Shown here: positions 17,266 through 25,736 of the stretch, one piece after another | How the letters are laid out: the number at the start of each line of letters is the position of its first letter | Position numbering within the stretch: the stretch's first letter is position 1 | Assembly: GCF_000821085.1 (NCBI RefSeq) | Contig: NZ_CCXR01000001.1 | Span: 2,315,001 to 2,379,000, forward strand | Length of the DNA: 64,000 nt | Direction: 5' to 3' | Source of the DNA: Bacillus sp. B-jedd | GTDB lineage: Bacteria > Bacillota > Bacilli > Bacillales > Cytobacillaceae | Notes under the pieces: model-generated | What the model was told of the DNA's origin: nothing | Seen by the model: only the letters and a program-made list of their open reading frames with translations | The model's database searches: none | Made by a program: the position numbers and the translations under genes

Positions 17266-18043
17266 AGTTACTATAAAATTTTCCTAATACATCGAGTCCC
17301 CCGGTTACCGGAATGACGCTGCCAGTAATAAAACTCGACTGCTCCTCGGCTAAAAACGCTATGACACGCGCAATATCTTCACCGGTACCATACCTCCCTA
17401 CCGGTGCGTTCGTTTCCGGATCAGCAATTGCGGCGGCTATCTCCTTTTCCTTCCATTCCGCGACAATATCGCCAGGAGAAACCATATTCGCTGTAATCCC
17501 ATTTTCTGCTTCTTCCATGGCAATTGTCTTCGTAAGGGATGCAAGCCCGGTTTTCGCGGCAGCGAATGCAGAGCGATAAATCCAACCAGGCGCCGTTTCT
17601 GCCCTGTCATAACCTATCGTAATGATTCTCCCCCAACCTTTTGTCCTCATTCCAGGTAAGAGCAATTTTGAAAGGTAAAAAACCGAAGTCAGGTTTCCTG
17701 AAAAAATCTCATTCCACTCTTCATATGTATAATCCGTCATCCGTTTACGCTCATGGATATAAGGACCTGCATTATGAATGAGAATATCAACCGCCGGAAA
17801 ATTCTCCTTAGCAAAAGCGGCAATTCTTTCACAGTCTTCTTTTTTGCAAATATCCCCCTGGACCAGAAGGCAATTGATCCCATACGCTTTCGTCAAGCTT
17901 GCTTTCAGTGACTCAGCTGCCTCTGTACTTGACCGATAATTAATCACGAGGTCAAAACCTTTTTTTGCAAAATGGAGAGCGGTCATTTTACCGATCCCAG
18001 TTGCTCCCCCGGTTATTAAAACTGTTTTATTTCTCACCGGCAA
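17264..18043 (-). CDS. Short-chain dehydrogenase/reductase with altered active site
   Basis: A 259-residue classical SDR fold. The Rossmann glycine motif TGGATGIGK (residues 11-19) predicts NADPH or NADH binding, LIHNAG matches the NNAG position, and the C-terminal GSVIPVTGGLDVLG is typical. The catalytic YxxxK reads FAAAK: the tyrosine codon is TTC (Phe), and the usual upstream catalytic Ser lies in GYDRAE. Either the reaction differs or the protein is a non-catalytic binder. Its relatives include FabG-like reductases and YtkK. Confidence 0.82.
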   Translation of the reverse strand: MPVRNKTVLITGGATGIGKMTALHFAKKGFDLVINYRSSTEAAESLKASLTKAYGINCLLVQGDICKKEDCERIAAFAKENFPAVDILIHNAGPYIHERKRMTDYTYEEWNEIFSGNLTSVFYLSKLLLPGMRTKGWGRIITIGYDRAETAPGWIYRSAFAAAKTGLASLTKTIAMEEAENGITANMVSPGDIVAEWKEKEIAAAIADPETNAPVGRYGTGEDIARVIAFLAEEQSSFITGSVIPVTGGLDVLGKFYSN

Positions 18044-18175
18044 CCCTCTCTTCCAGTCATTCCTGCTTTTTTGTTCTTATCCGCCTCGGCGGGAATCGCC
18101 AATCGGCTCATTAAACATATGATGGTAGTAAGTTAAGTATGCCATAACAAAGTTTTAAATAGAAAGGATGATATT

Positions 18176-18622
18176 ATGTTTCCATGGGGATCTTTTCCGT
18201 TCGGCAAAAATATGGCTTCCAACCTTCAGGATATGAAGCCCGAAGCAATTGAAAAATATGTAAGGGACGCCATGGAAGCGTATTTTCCGGGACAATCCCT
18301 CAATCCCTTCCAAAGCGCTGAAACAAATGGCCAAGAATCCTCCCAAGAGGCCGGACAGTCTGAAGCTGCAATATTTAATACCCATGATTTTGTTTTTGTA
18401 AGAGTGGAAGTCCCGGAGGAACGGATGGATCATATAAGGCTGTTTCATACTTCCAGCCAATTGATCATTGAAGATTTTCCTGAACAGGGCAAAAAAAAAG
18501 TTTATTCACTTCCCTCTGTTGTCAAAAGAAAAGGGGCTTCGGCAAGCATTAGGGACGGAATACTCGAAATCAGGCTTTTAAGGGCAATAGATGTCCAGCT
18601 ATCTGAAATTAGTCTGCCATAG
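18176..18622 (+). CDS. GerT/Hsp20-like spore protein (tentative)
   Basis: A 148-residue protein beginning MFPWGSFPFGKNM, followed by an acidic linker and a C-terminal beta-rich part (DFVFVRVEVPEERMDHIRLF ... ASIRDGILEIRLLRA) that resembles an alpha-crystallin/Hsp20 fold, where GxLxIxL is characteristic. B. subtilis GerT, a germination-related coat protein, has this layout. AAAGGATGA precedes ATG 18176. Assignment to GerT is by resemblance only; a vegetative small heat-shock-like protein is the alternative. Confidence 0.5.
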   Translation: MFPWGSFPFGKNMASNLQDMKPEAIEKYVRDAMEAYFPGQSLNPFQSAETNGQESSQEAGQSEAAIFNTHDFVFVRVEVPEERMDHIRLFHTSSQLIIEDFPEQGKKKVYSLPSVVKRKGASASIRDGILEIRLLRAIDVQLSEISLP

Positions 18623-18652
18623 CAGGATTAGAACCTTCCCTGCGGATTCCTA

Positions 18653-18943
18653 TCAGTTTTCCAGAGTTTCCTTTATCTCGTCCATTATATTTGTATGGAG
18701 AACGAGTAAAGCCAGTTTTGTTCTGACGTCCAGACCGGCTTCCAAGATTCTTTTTACCGATATGTTAAATTTCTTATAACTGTCTTTCCGAATGCGGGGA
18801 TGGGAATTTTCATCAAGGAGTTCCCTCCTGACAGCTTCCTTTAAAACATCTTCACTCGTCCTTTCATCTGAAATTGCCAAAAGGCGATTATTCCAGATTT
18901 TCCGGTATTCTCCGAGCAAAAAAGAATAATCTTTCTCCTCCAT
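18653..18943 (-). CDS. Unknown small helical protein
   Basis: A 96-residue charged protein starting MEEKDYSFLLGEYRKIW. I do not recognise it. It is predicted mostly helical and basic-acidic mixed, with no cysteine or membrane segment, ending LVLHTNIMDEIKETLEN. ATG 18943 is chosen because GGAGAGGAG precedes it; 22 more residues are possible from 19009 but lack a site. It is convergent with the GerT-like gene. Confidence 0.6.
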   Translation of the reverse strand: MEEKDYSFLLGEYRKIWNNRLLAISDERTSEDVLKEAVRRELLDENSHPRIRKDSYKKFNISVKRILEAGLDVRTKLALLVLHTNIMDEIKETLEN

Positions 18944-19044
18944 CAACAGCCCAACTCCTCTCCGCAATCTATCCATCTGCATTTTACATATTAACCGATT
19001 ATTTTGCAAAAAATAGAGATCTAATATGATTCCAGGAGGTTATC

Positions 19045-19287
19045 ATGTCACTCCCATTTCGTTGCCCGAATTGTAAAACAAATCGCAGCCGATTTAATAT
19101 TATTGAACAGGTCCCTCATTCTGTAAAGATGGATCCGCAGACAGGTGAAATTGTGAAAGATTATCGCGAGGAGGCATTAGAACCATTCCATCTTGCTTAT
19201 CAAGGCCCTGCCCAGCGTGTTCAATGCGGAGTTTGTGGTTTGATTGAGGAAGAAAGAACATTTATTAAGTTTGGACAGCTATCATGA
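19045..19287 (+). CDS. Small zinc-ribbon protein of unknown function
   Basis: An 80-residue protein behind AGGAGGTTATC. Two CxxC pairs, RCPNCKTN (residues 7-10) and QCGVCG (about 62-65), should bind one zinc. A middle segment carries [14 protein letters not shown]. The family looks conserved in Bacillus but I cannot name it. Confidence 0.72.
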   Translation: MSLPFRCPNCKTNRSRFNIIEQVPHSVKMDPQTGEIVKDYREEALEPFHLAYQGPAQRVQCGVCGLIEEERTFIKFGQLS

Positions 19288-19290
19288 CTT

Positions 19291-19322
19291 CTGCCCCCTG
19301 CCAGCTAGGGGGCAGATTTTTT
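19291..19322 (+). terminator. Intrinsic terminator
   Basis: CTGCCCCCT / AGGGGGCAG stem with a 6-nt loop and a T run. Confidence 0.88.
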
Positions 19323-19353
19323 CTGTTATATTAAACAAAACATTCTTGCCTTT

Positions 19354-20178
19354 CTAAGGTAGTAAATGGTTTTTATTGAGGAAGTCAATGGAGTCTACCC
19401 TCCAGTAACCGAAGGGGGCATCTCTAAAGAGGATCATTTCTGTTTTTGCCAGCTGTTTGCCGGCGTCCTTTATGTGCCATTCAATGTCAATTGGAATTGA
19501 AATCAAAAGGTCCTCCCCCATATCTTCAGTAGGAAGGATTGGCAGTCTTGCTATTTTTACTGCTTCAATTTTATCGAAAGCAGCATCCCACTTGGCTTTA
19601 TCAAGTGACAATTGCTGGACAATCCTTTTGTCATGTTCTTTTATTCCTGCGATAAAATAAGCAACGATTTCATAAGGATCAGCTTTGGCGAATAATTCAT
19701 CCGTTTTTTTGGCCGCTTTATAAACCATCAGCTTGTGGGACAAATCCATTTCGCGTTTACTATGGGTGGAGCTTTTATAAAAGTGGATACAAAAATGGCC
19801 AGGAAAGTTGTTTTTGAGCGCTCCAGCTCCATGCGGCATGCCGTTCATGGACGCAGCCACAGTTCTTTTCCCATTTTGCACATAAATGGAACGCCTCTTC
19901 CAACTCCATTCATTGTTGTAAATCTTTTTCATAATTGCCGTATCTCTAGAAGTCAGTGGCTGAACATCCGCATGCCTGCTTCCCGCCCTCCTCTGTACCC
20001 GGAATTTAAGCCCTGTTTCCATATCGATAACCGTAAATTTTGCGTATTTAGGAAATAGCTTGTCGGCTGCCTCCCATGGTGCCATCTCCCCTTCATACCT
20101 TTGTGCAGAGGCAGGATAGGTAATAAAGCCAAAGTGTATAGTTATTAACAAGAGTAAGAATAATGTCTTCGTTGCCAA
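19354..20178 (-). CDS. Secreted protein of unknown function with conserved-looking His/Cys motifs
   Basis: A 274-residue protein with a Sec signal (LFLLLLITIHFGFITYPASAQR; cleavage likely after ASA). TTG 20178 is preferred, 6 nt after AGAGGTG; a GTG three codons earlier overlaps that site. The body contains RHADVQPLTSRDT, MNGMPHGAGALKNNF and GHFCIHFYKSSTHS, clustered His and Cys residues suggestive of an enzyme or metal site, then a region resembling a stalk domain ending in a tryptophan-rich beta segment (FGYWRVDSIDF). I have seen similar secreted proteins in Bacillaceae without known function. Confidence 0.65.
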   Translation of the reverse strand: MATKTLFLLLLITIHFGFITYPASAQRYEGEMAPWEAADKLFPKYAKFTVIDMETGLKFRVQRRAGSRHADVQPLTSRDTAIMKKIYNNEWSWKRRSIYVQNGKRTVAASMNGMPHGAGALKNNFPGHFCIHFYKSSTHSKREMDLSHKLMVYKAAKKTDELFAKADPYEIVAYFIAGIKEHDKRIVQQLSLDKAKWDAAFDKIEAVKIARLPILPTEDMGEDLLISIPIDIEWHIKDAGKQLAKTEMILFRDAPFGYWRVDSIDFLNKNHLLP

Positions 20179-20249
20179 ATTTTCCACCTCTGGTTCGCTT
20201 TACTATCACAAGTTTTCCACTCCGTGTCTTCAATCATGCAACACGCATT

Positions 20250-20286
20250 AAAAATGCCCCAGTCCATATAGACTAGGGCAAAAGTT
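20250..20286 (-). terminator. Intrinsic terminator of the YdaT-like gene
   Basis: On the minus strand GCCCTAGTC-tatat-GGACTGGGGC followed by ATTTTTAA. Confidence 0.75.
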
Positions 20287-20461
20287 ATTTTTCTTCATGA
20301 TTTTCAACGTATTCCCTTGCTTTATCGATCCCGATGGCAATGGCTTTTCCCTCATCATTTCCATCATCGAGCAACGCATTCGCTATTTCAATCGCTTTTT
20401 CCCTTACTTTCGGGTCGAGGTTTTTCATTGATGCGGGATAATCATTTTTTGACCAGGGCAT
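20285..20461 (-). CDS. YdaT-like small protein
   Basis: A 58-residue protein starting MPWSKNDYPASMKNLDP, a pattern shared by YdaT and other small stress-associated Bacillus proteins of the ChaB-like type. It is helical and charged (KAIEIANALLDDGNDEGKAIAIGIDKA). ATG 20461 is 7 nt after AAAGGAG; an in-frame GTG three codons upstream is the other possibility. Confidence 0.72.
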   Translation of the reverse strand: MPWSKNDYPASMKNLDPKVREKAIEIANALLDDGNDEGKAIAIGIDKAREYVENHEEK

Positions 20462-20498
20462 TTTTCCCACTCCTTTAAAGGCTGTATTTACCGGTAAC

Positions 20499-21452
20499 CT
20501 ACCCCTTTAAAACGGAATGAAACCACGGGTTTTCATTTTCAAGCTCTGTCAGTTCAGTCTGGATTTTATTCCAGTCAACATTCTCGCCAATAAGGACCAT
20601 ATTTAGCTGGATATTCATATCTTCCTTTAAAAAAGATGGCATCCCGTATGAGTATTGAAAAAGCTCAGGATAAGGAGACCCATGAAACTTTATATAGCCT
20701 TTAATCCGGTAAATCGTATCCGGCAGGCCGCGAAGGAAATGTTCGAACCTTTCCCTGCTTACTGTAGACTGAAAAGTATGCACATACGTCCCCAGGCCAA
20801 GCGACTTTGTATTTAAAGGCTGGTAATCAGCACTTTCCTTTGTTCCGGAAGAAGTTAAGTTCCTTATGTTATGCAGCGGGACTTTAGAGTAATCTGTCAG
20901 GATACAGTTCACCTTTGGATTGATTGACTGCAGACTGATGGAGATATCTGCTTTTTCCTTTTCAGACAATTCACTGGCTTTATTGACAATAAGGCAGTCG
21001 GCATGCCGTGCTTGTTCAATAATAAGCCTTTGCAGCTGAGGACTCATTTTTGCCCGCTCAAGCCAACGTTTTCCATCAATCGTTGAAATGATTCCTTTCA
21101 GATCGATTTTATCGGCAAATAGCGGCGAGAGCATAGCATCAATGACCTCAACTGGATGGGCAGCGCCAGTCGTTTCTACATAGATGGCATCCGGCTTTTC
21201 CAGAATGAGAAGTCCCTGCATTTGGGCCTCTACCTGACCGCTCATCGTGCAGCATATACAGCCTCCGAGAAGCTCCTTTAAAGCAACATCCTCGCCAACC
21301 TCGTCTGAATCGATTGAAATATTCCCCAACTCATTCATCATGACAGCCACTTTTCTGTCATTTTTCCGTTCATCCTCGAGCAGCCTTTTTAGCAATGTGG
21401 TCTTGCCGCTGCCCAGGAAGCCTGACAAAATATAGACTTCTGCCTTCTTCAT
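20499..21452 (-). CDS. CobW/COG0523-family G3E GTPase (metal chaperone-like)
   Basis: A 317-residue P-loop GTPase: Walker A GFLGSGKT (11-18), the family metal-binding CxCC in GGCICCTMSGQ (65-68), a Walker B-like VETTGAAHP, and NKASEL in place of the NKxD base-recognition motif. The C-terminal CobW domain is shortened, with FHGSPYPELFQYSYG. Members deliver zinc or other metals to apo-enzymes; none are nearby apart from the hydrogenase 15 kb away. GAGGGG precedes ATG 21452. It follows a small gene by 3 nt. Confidence 0.85.
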   Translation of the reverse strand: MKKAEVYILSGFLGSGKTTLLKRLLEDERKNDRKVAVMMNELGNISIDSDEVGEDVALKELLGGCICCTMSGQVEAQMQGLLILEKPDAIYVETTGAAHPVEVIDAMLSPLFADKIDLKGIISTIDGKRWLERAKMSPQLQRLIIEQARHADCLIVNKASELSEKEKADISISLQSINPKVNCILTDYSKVPLHNIRNLTSSGTKESADYQPLNTKSLGLGTYVHTFQSTVSRERFEHFLRGLPDTIYRIKGYIKFHGSPYPELFQYSYGMPSFLKEDMNIQLNMVLIGENVDWNKIQTELTELENENPWFHSVLKG

Positions 21453-21455
21453 TTT

Positions 21456-21860
21456 CTATTCCCCTCTTGATTGGGCATCTTCCTGGTCTTCTACAATCTC
21501 ATTTACCATTGCCTCTATCATACCTGATATGTCATTTATGCTTTTGTCTGTTAAATAGCCTGTCTTCTGGAACCATTCTTCCTTGCACTTCCACAATGGG
21601 ATATATCCATTCGGATAATAATCAATTTCATTCTCCATACCAATTTCAATAAATGACTCATAATCATTTTCAAAGTACTCGCCTGTTTGAAGCCTCTTCC
21701 CTTTTTTAGAACGAATAAGCTCAAGGACTAATTTTTGGTCTCGCAAATCGAAATAAGGCTGGAATTTCCCCTGGAGTGTTTCGCATAAATTTTCACAAGC
21801 TCGTTCCATTTCCAAAATCCTCTCCCGGAGCTGATCATCAAAATGGATTAATTGTTCCAA
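21456..21860 (-). CDS. Unknown 134-residue protein paired with the CobW-type GTPase
   Basis: An acidic soluble protein (EFFENDYESFIEIGMENEIDYYP-like core, of which GEYFENDYESF is the clearest part). No motif recognised. The start is TTG 21860, 7 nt after GGGGTG; the neighbouring ATG is out of frame. It ends 3 nt before the GTPase gene, so the two are one operon and this protein may be the partner or client of the metal chaperone. That link rests only on position. Confidence 0.6.
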   Translation of the reverse strand: MEQLIHFDDQLRERILEMERACENLCETLQGKFQPYFDLRDQKLVLELIRSKKGKRLQTGEYFENDYESFIEIGMENEIDYYPNGYIPLWKCKEEWFQKTGYLTDKSINDISGMIEAMVNEIVEDQEDAQSRGE

Positions 21861-22011
21861 TCATTTTCACCCCAATGTACACTGTTGTTTCAGCCGGACT
21901 CCTTGCCGGAATTACCGTTTCCATAAGTTTTGCTATCTAAGGACACATTTTATAGTATTTAACCTGTTCTTACAAACTTTTGGTTCATATGGGGCTTTTG
22001 CAGCATAACAT

Positions 22012-22037
22012 AACCCCCGGCAGGCTGCCGGGGGTTC
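22012..22037 (-). terminator. Intrinsic terminator of ctpB
   Basis: AACCCCCGGCA / TGCCGGGGGTT, an 11-bp stem directly after the stop codon; the T run on the minus strand is weak. Confidence 0.7.
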
Positions 22038-22040
22038 GTA

Positions 22041-23531
22041 TTATTTCATTTCTTTTTTCAAAACTTCTACTGCTTTCGCCAACTGGGGATCATCCTTCAT
22101 GATTTTTTCCTGAAGCTTTTCGATGACCTTTTCTGTTGTCTTTCCTGTGAAAACTCCTGATTGCGGAAGATTATTGGCAGCCTGGAATTTCTTCACCTGT
22201 TCCACTGTTTGATCATCGTAAAAACCGTCTGTCCTTCCAGGATTATAACCAAGCGCTGAAAGCATCTGCTGGGCGGTTTTTACCTCGTTCGATGAAGTTC
22301 CTTGCTTCAAATCAAGCTTTGGATCCAAGTAAGGAAGATTATAATAATCTGGCAAGTCTACTTTGTAATCTGGCTCGATCCCTTTTTTATGGATCCAATT
22401 TCCTTTTGGTGTCAGCCATTTTGCAGTGGTGAATTTGACGTTCGATCCGTCCGGGAAATCCTGGGCGGTTTGGACAGTGCCTTTCCCGAAAGACTTCTGG
22501 CCGACGAGCGGAACATCAGCCGATTCTTTTACTGCGCCAGCCAATATTTCGGATGCACTCGCACTTCCGCTGTCAATCAGGACGACTAGTGGGAAATCGG
22601 CATTTCCCTTATGTTCCGACTTATATTCTTTTATGTTGCCATTCCGGTCTTCAACCTTGAAAAGAATTTTTCCTTCAGGAACGAACATGCTCGATATGGC
22701 AACTGCCTGGTCAAGCAGGCCTCCAGGATTTTGGCGTAAATCAAGGACTAGCCCCTTCATACCTTTTTTCTGCAACTCATTTAATTTATCGGCCAATTCC
22801 TTGGATGAATTGGTCGAAAAAGTGGTGATTTGGACTTTGGCGATTCCGTCACCAATCATCTCTCCGTGGACTGTCTCCACCGGGATTTCGTCACGGATAA
22901 TTGGAATCTTGATTGTTCCTTCAACCCCAGGCCTTTGGATGGTCAGTTCTACCTTTGTGCCCTTTTCTCCCCTGATCAGCATGACTGCTTCAGTTGAAGA
23001 CATTCCTTGTATACTTTTCCCATCAACCATGAGAACAACATCTTTAGGTTTCAGGCCCGCTTTTTCAGCTGGAGATCCTTTAAGTGGGGAAACAATGACG
23101 ATATGGCCATCCTTCTCCTGGATTTCTGCCCCTATGCCTTCAAACGAGGAGGAGACACTGTGGTGGAATTGCTTCGCGGCTTCTTCATCCATATAGGCTG
23201 AATATGGGTCATTGAGCGATTGGACCATGCCGTTGATAGCCCCGTTAATGACTTTGCTTTCATCGAGATCTTCATAATAGCCTTTCTTCAATATATCGTA
23301 GGCCTTATACAGCTTTTGGAATTCTTCCCGGTCTCCGTTTCCGCCAATGACGACCGGATGTGTTTCTTTGCCAAAGGATAGAGCAAAAGCTGTTATTCCA
23401 ACTGATAAAAAAACAAGGATGACAAGAAGCAAAATAAAATTAAATCTCTTCATCCTTACTTGAGGAGGCTGTTTTTTAGGCTCCTGCTCTATTTTCTGCT
23501 CCTGTTCCTCTACATGATTCTGTTCATCCAC
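22041..23531 (-). CDS. ctpB: C-terminal processing peptidase (S41, PDZ)
   Basis: A 496-residue membrane-anchored serine protease. Order: cytoplasmic tail, one TM segment (about 32-50), an N-terminal helical segment with NDPYSAYMD, a PDZ domain (GAEIQEKDGHIVIVSPLKGSPAEKAG), the S41 catalytic domain with Ser in DSGSASASEI and Lys in GQKSFGKGTVQ, then a C-terminal peptidoglycan-binding_1 domain (LGYNPGRTDGFYD). GTG 23531 follows AAGGTGA; GTG 23540 is also possible. B. subtilis has two such proteases, CtpA and CtpB; CtpB cleaves SpoIVFA in the sigma-K checkpoint. Which one this is cannot be settled here. Confidence 0.88.
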   Translation of the reverse strand: MDEQNHVEEQEQKIEQEPKKQPPQVRMKRFNFILLLVILVFLSVGITAFALSFGKETHPVVIGGNGDREEFQKLYKAYDILKKGYYEDLDESKVINGAINGMVQSLNDPYSAYMDEEAAKQFHHSVSSSFEGIGAEIQEKDGHIVIVSPLKGSPAEKAGLKPKDVVLMVDGKSIQGMSSTEAVMLIRGEKGTKVELTIQRPGVEGTIKIPIIRDEIPVETVHGEMIGDGIAKVQITTFSTNSSKELADKLNELQKKGMKGLVLDLRQNPGGLLDQAVAISSMFVPEGKILFKVEDRNGNIKEYKSEHKGNADFPLVVLIDSGSASASEILAGAVKESADVPLVGQKSFGKGTVQTAQDFPDGSNVKFTTAKWLTPKGNWIHKKGIEPDYKVDLPDYYNLPYLDPKLDLKQGTSSNEVKTAQQMLSALGYNPGRTDGFYDDQTVEQVKKFQAANNLPQSGVFTGKTTEKVIEKLQEKIMKDDPQLAKAVEVLKKEMK

Positions 23532-23647
23532 AGCTTTCACCTTCTACCGTTTAATAAAGTCATTTTTTCCTTACAATCTAGAATACCATCTTTTTAAAAG
23601 GATGGACAAAGAAAACTTCGTGAATAGTTTAATTTGACCGATTACCA

Positions 23648-23680
23648 AAAGAAAAAGGAACCAATGACGGTTCCTTTATA
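23648..23680 (-). terminator. Intrinsic terminator of the yodJ-like gene
   Basis: On the minus strand AAAGGAACC-gtcatt-GGTTCCTTTTTCTTTT overlapping the stop region. Confidence 0.8.
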
Positions 23681-24506
23681 TTTTCTCCACTTCCTTAAAG
23701 AATTCTTCCAATGTCCATTCATTTTCAAAAATTGTTTTTGCCGCTTCCACCCCGACATACCTGAAGTGCCACGGCTCATACTGATAACCGGTAATGGATT
23801 CTTTTCCTTTCGGATATCGGAGAATGAATCCATACTTATGGGCATTTTCCGCTAGCCATTTCCCTTCTGGTGTTTCACCGAACTCTTCCGTTAAGTTCAA
23901 GTTTGTGGATTTGCTCGCAATATCCATCGTCAGCCCTGTCTGATGTTCACTTTGTCCAGGAATAGCCACTGCCTGGGCAGCTTTTTCAGTACCAGATTTT
24001 CTTACCTCGGCATCAAATAGCGATTTTTGCCTCGTATAGGAGCGGTAGCCCGAAATTGCATATAATTCTAAGTTCTCTTCTGCGGCACTCCTGAACATTT
24101 GTTCGAGGGCTTGTCCAGCTTCTTTCCTGATTAGGCTCTTTTCCACATCCTGGTCTCCAAAAGAAAAGGCAACATCTGGTTTCATTAAATCTTTTGGCTT
24201 ATAAGTACTGGAAAGGGAATATTCCTTATTCACAAGTGCCAGAATATTATCCGGATTAAGGATTTCTTTCTTGCCATTCGTTTCGGCCACCTGATTAAAG
24301 TAGACCGCTTTTAGACTCGGCCTAGCTCCATCGTTTTCATTTTGGCCGCCCTGCCCATCCTGCCCGTCCGCTGCTTCCTGTTTCTTCACTTCATTTTGTG
24401 TATTGAATTTATCTTTTAGGAAGGATACTTTTTTCATAAAGGAGTCCATCTCGCTGCAGCCTGCAAGCATAAAAGTGCAGCCTAGAATTAGAAATGTTTT
24501 TTTCAC
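23676..24506 (-). CDS. yodJ: D-alanyl-D-alanine carboxypeptidase lipoprotein (VanY/YodJ type)
   Basis: A 276-residue lipoprotein trimming stem peptides of peptidoglycan outside the membrane. GTG 24506 follows GGGTGG and yields a short signal with lipobox LAGC. Zinc motifs of the VanY/DacB family are complete: SGYRSYTRQKSLFD, SEHQTGLTMDIAS (SxHxxGxAxD) and EPWHFRYVG. Between signal and catalytic domain is a Gln/Gly/Asp-rich linker (GQDGQGGQNENDG). deoD lies directly upstream, as next to yodJ in B. subtilis, which supports the name. Confidence 0.88.
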   Translation of the reverse strand: MKKTFLILGCTFMLAGCSEMDSFMKKVSFLKDKFNTQNEVKKQEAADGQDGQGGQNENDGARPSLKAVYFNQVAETNGKKEILNPDNILALVNKEYSLSSTYKPKDLMKPDVAFSFGDQDVEKSLIRKEAGQALEQMFRSAAEENLELYAISGYRSYTRQKSLFDAEVRKSGTEKAAQAVAIPGQSEHQTGLTMDIASKSTNLNLTEEFGETPEGKWLAENAHKYGFILRYPKGKESITGYQYEPWHFRYVGVEAAKTIFENEWTLEEFFKEVEKI

Positions 24507-24649
24507 ATAAACCACCCATGTCGATTTATAAGATATTTTGCTGTCTGTTAGTAGTATAAGGCTCCTTTTTGTTGAGGGCAAGGATGGAAACCGATTTTCT
24601 CGGACAATAAAGCCATGTAATCCTGGAAATATGTTAAATAAAATGGAGA

Positions 24650-24676
24650 AAGGCTCTTTCCAATGGAGAGAGCCTT
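24650..24676 (-). terminator. Intrinsic terminator of deoD
   Basis: On the minus strand AAGGCTCTC-tccattgg-AAAGAGCCTTTC; short T tract. Confidence 0.6.
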
Positions 24677-24693
24677 AAATGTCAAGTGTTATG

Positions 24694-25398
24694 TCATTCT
24701 TTAATTGCCGCTTCCAATGCTACCTCTATCATATCATTAAAAGTAAGCTGGCGCTCTTCGGAAGTCGTTACTTCACCTGTTAGGATATGGTCACTTACTG
24801 TCAAAACGGAAAGTGCCCTTCTGCTGTATTTGGCTGCCAGTGTGTAAAGTGCCGTCGTTTCCATTTCCAAAGCAAGGATTTGATACTGGGCGAGCTTTTC
24901 GTGATCGGCATTGTCGTTGTAAAATAGGTCAGCAGTAAAAACGTTGCCAACTTTTAAATTTAATCCTTTTTCGATACCGGCTTCATAAGCATTCTTCAGT
25001 AATTCGAAATTAGCTGCGGGAGCATAATCAATTCCGCCAAAAGTCAGGCGGTTCATTTGGGAATCAGTCGAAGCTGTCATGGCAAGGATGACATCGCGTA
25101 CCTTCACATCTTTTTGGATCGCACCGCATGTCCCTACCCTGATCAGTGTTTTGACTCCGTATTCCGCAAGCAGTTCATTCACATAAATTGAAATCGAAGG
25201 AATCCCCATTCCAGTTCCCTGTACCGAAACTCTTTTGCCCCTATACGTTCCTGTATATCCGAACATGTTGCGGACCTCATTATAGCACTTCGCATCCTCA
25301 AGGAAATTTTCCGCTATGTATTTGGCACGAAGCGGGTCGCCTGGCAATAGGACTATTTCAGCTATTTCATTTTCTTTTGCACCTATATGAATACTCAT
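24694..25398 (-). CDS. deoD: Purine nucleoside phosphorylase
   Basis: A 234-residue hexameric (trimer-of-dimers) phosphorylase of the DeoD class that splits purine (deoxy)nucleosides with phosphate. Motifs: [17 protein letters not shown] (18-34), [26 protein letters not shown] and [12 protein letters not shown], with the catalytic Asp in [17 protein letters not shown] precedes ATG 25398. The neighbour order deoD-yodJ matches B. subtilis. Confidence 0.96.
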   Translation of the reverse strand: MSIHIGAKENEIAEIVLLPGDPLRAKYIAENFLEDAKCYNEVRNMFGYTGTYRGKRVSVQGTGMGIPSISIYVNELLAEYGVKTLIRVGTCGAIQKDVKVRDVILAMTASTDSQMNRLTFGGIDYAPAANFELLKNAYEAGIEKGLNLKVGNVFTADLFYNDNADHEKLAQYQILALEMETTALYTLAAKYSRRALSVLTVSDHILTGEVTTSEERQLTFNDMIEVALEAAIKE

Positions 25399-25575
25399 TT
25401 GTAATCCTCCTTGTATCCAAAAGTAAGATGTCTAACCACCTTCCTAATCATACCATAATCGGAAATAATATTAAAATGTTTGCTTGAGAATACTAACGGA
25501 AAAGCAGACAAGATTGTTTTGCTTTTTATCGGCAAAGAGCATGGTTAATTGAAATTCAGACGAGGAGGTTGGAAA

Positions 25576-25704
25576 ATGGGAAAAAAGCATCGGAACCGCA
25601 TCAATGCTCCGAAAAAGAACAATCACATTCCACCGGAGCAAATTGTTGCCGAGCATGAAGCACATGCAAAAGATTTTTCAGCGAAAAAAAGAAAAAACAC
25701 CTGA
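25576..25704 (+). CDS. 42-residue basic small protein
   Basis: A short reading frame with a strong GAGGAGGT site 5 nt before ATG 25576. The product (MGKKHRNRINAPKKNNHIPP ... SAKKRKNT) is basic and hydrophilic with several His, and ends right before a strong terminator. These signals make it a likely real gene. Composition recalls small acid-soluble or coat-associated spore proteins, but I recognise no family. Confidence 0.65.
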   Translation: MGKKHRNRINAPKKNNHIPPEQIVAEHEAHAKDFSAKKRKNT

Positions 25705-25705
25705 A

Positions 25706-25732
25706 AATGGAGCAGGAATCCTGCTCCATTCA
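25706..25732. terminator. Bidirectional terminator
   Basis: AATGGAGCAGG-aat-CCTGCTCCATT between the small basic gene and the convergent spo0M. Confidence 0.8.
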
Positions 25733-25736
25733 ACCA

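Noticed and set aside
22426..23196. A 256-codon frame on the plus strand
   Set aside because: It lies wholly inside ctpB on the other strand; ctpB has complete PDZ and S41 motifs, so this is an antisense shadow.
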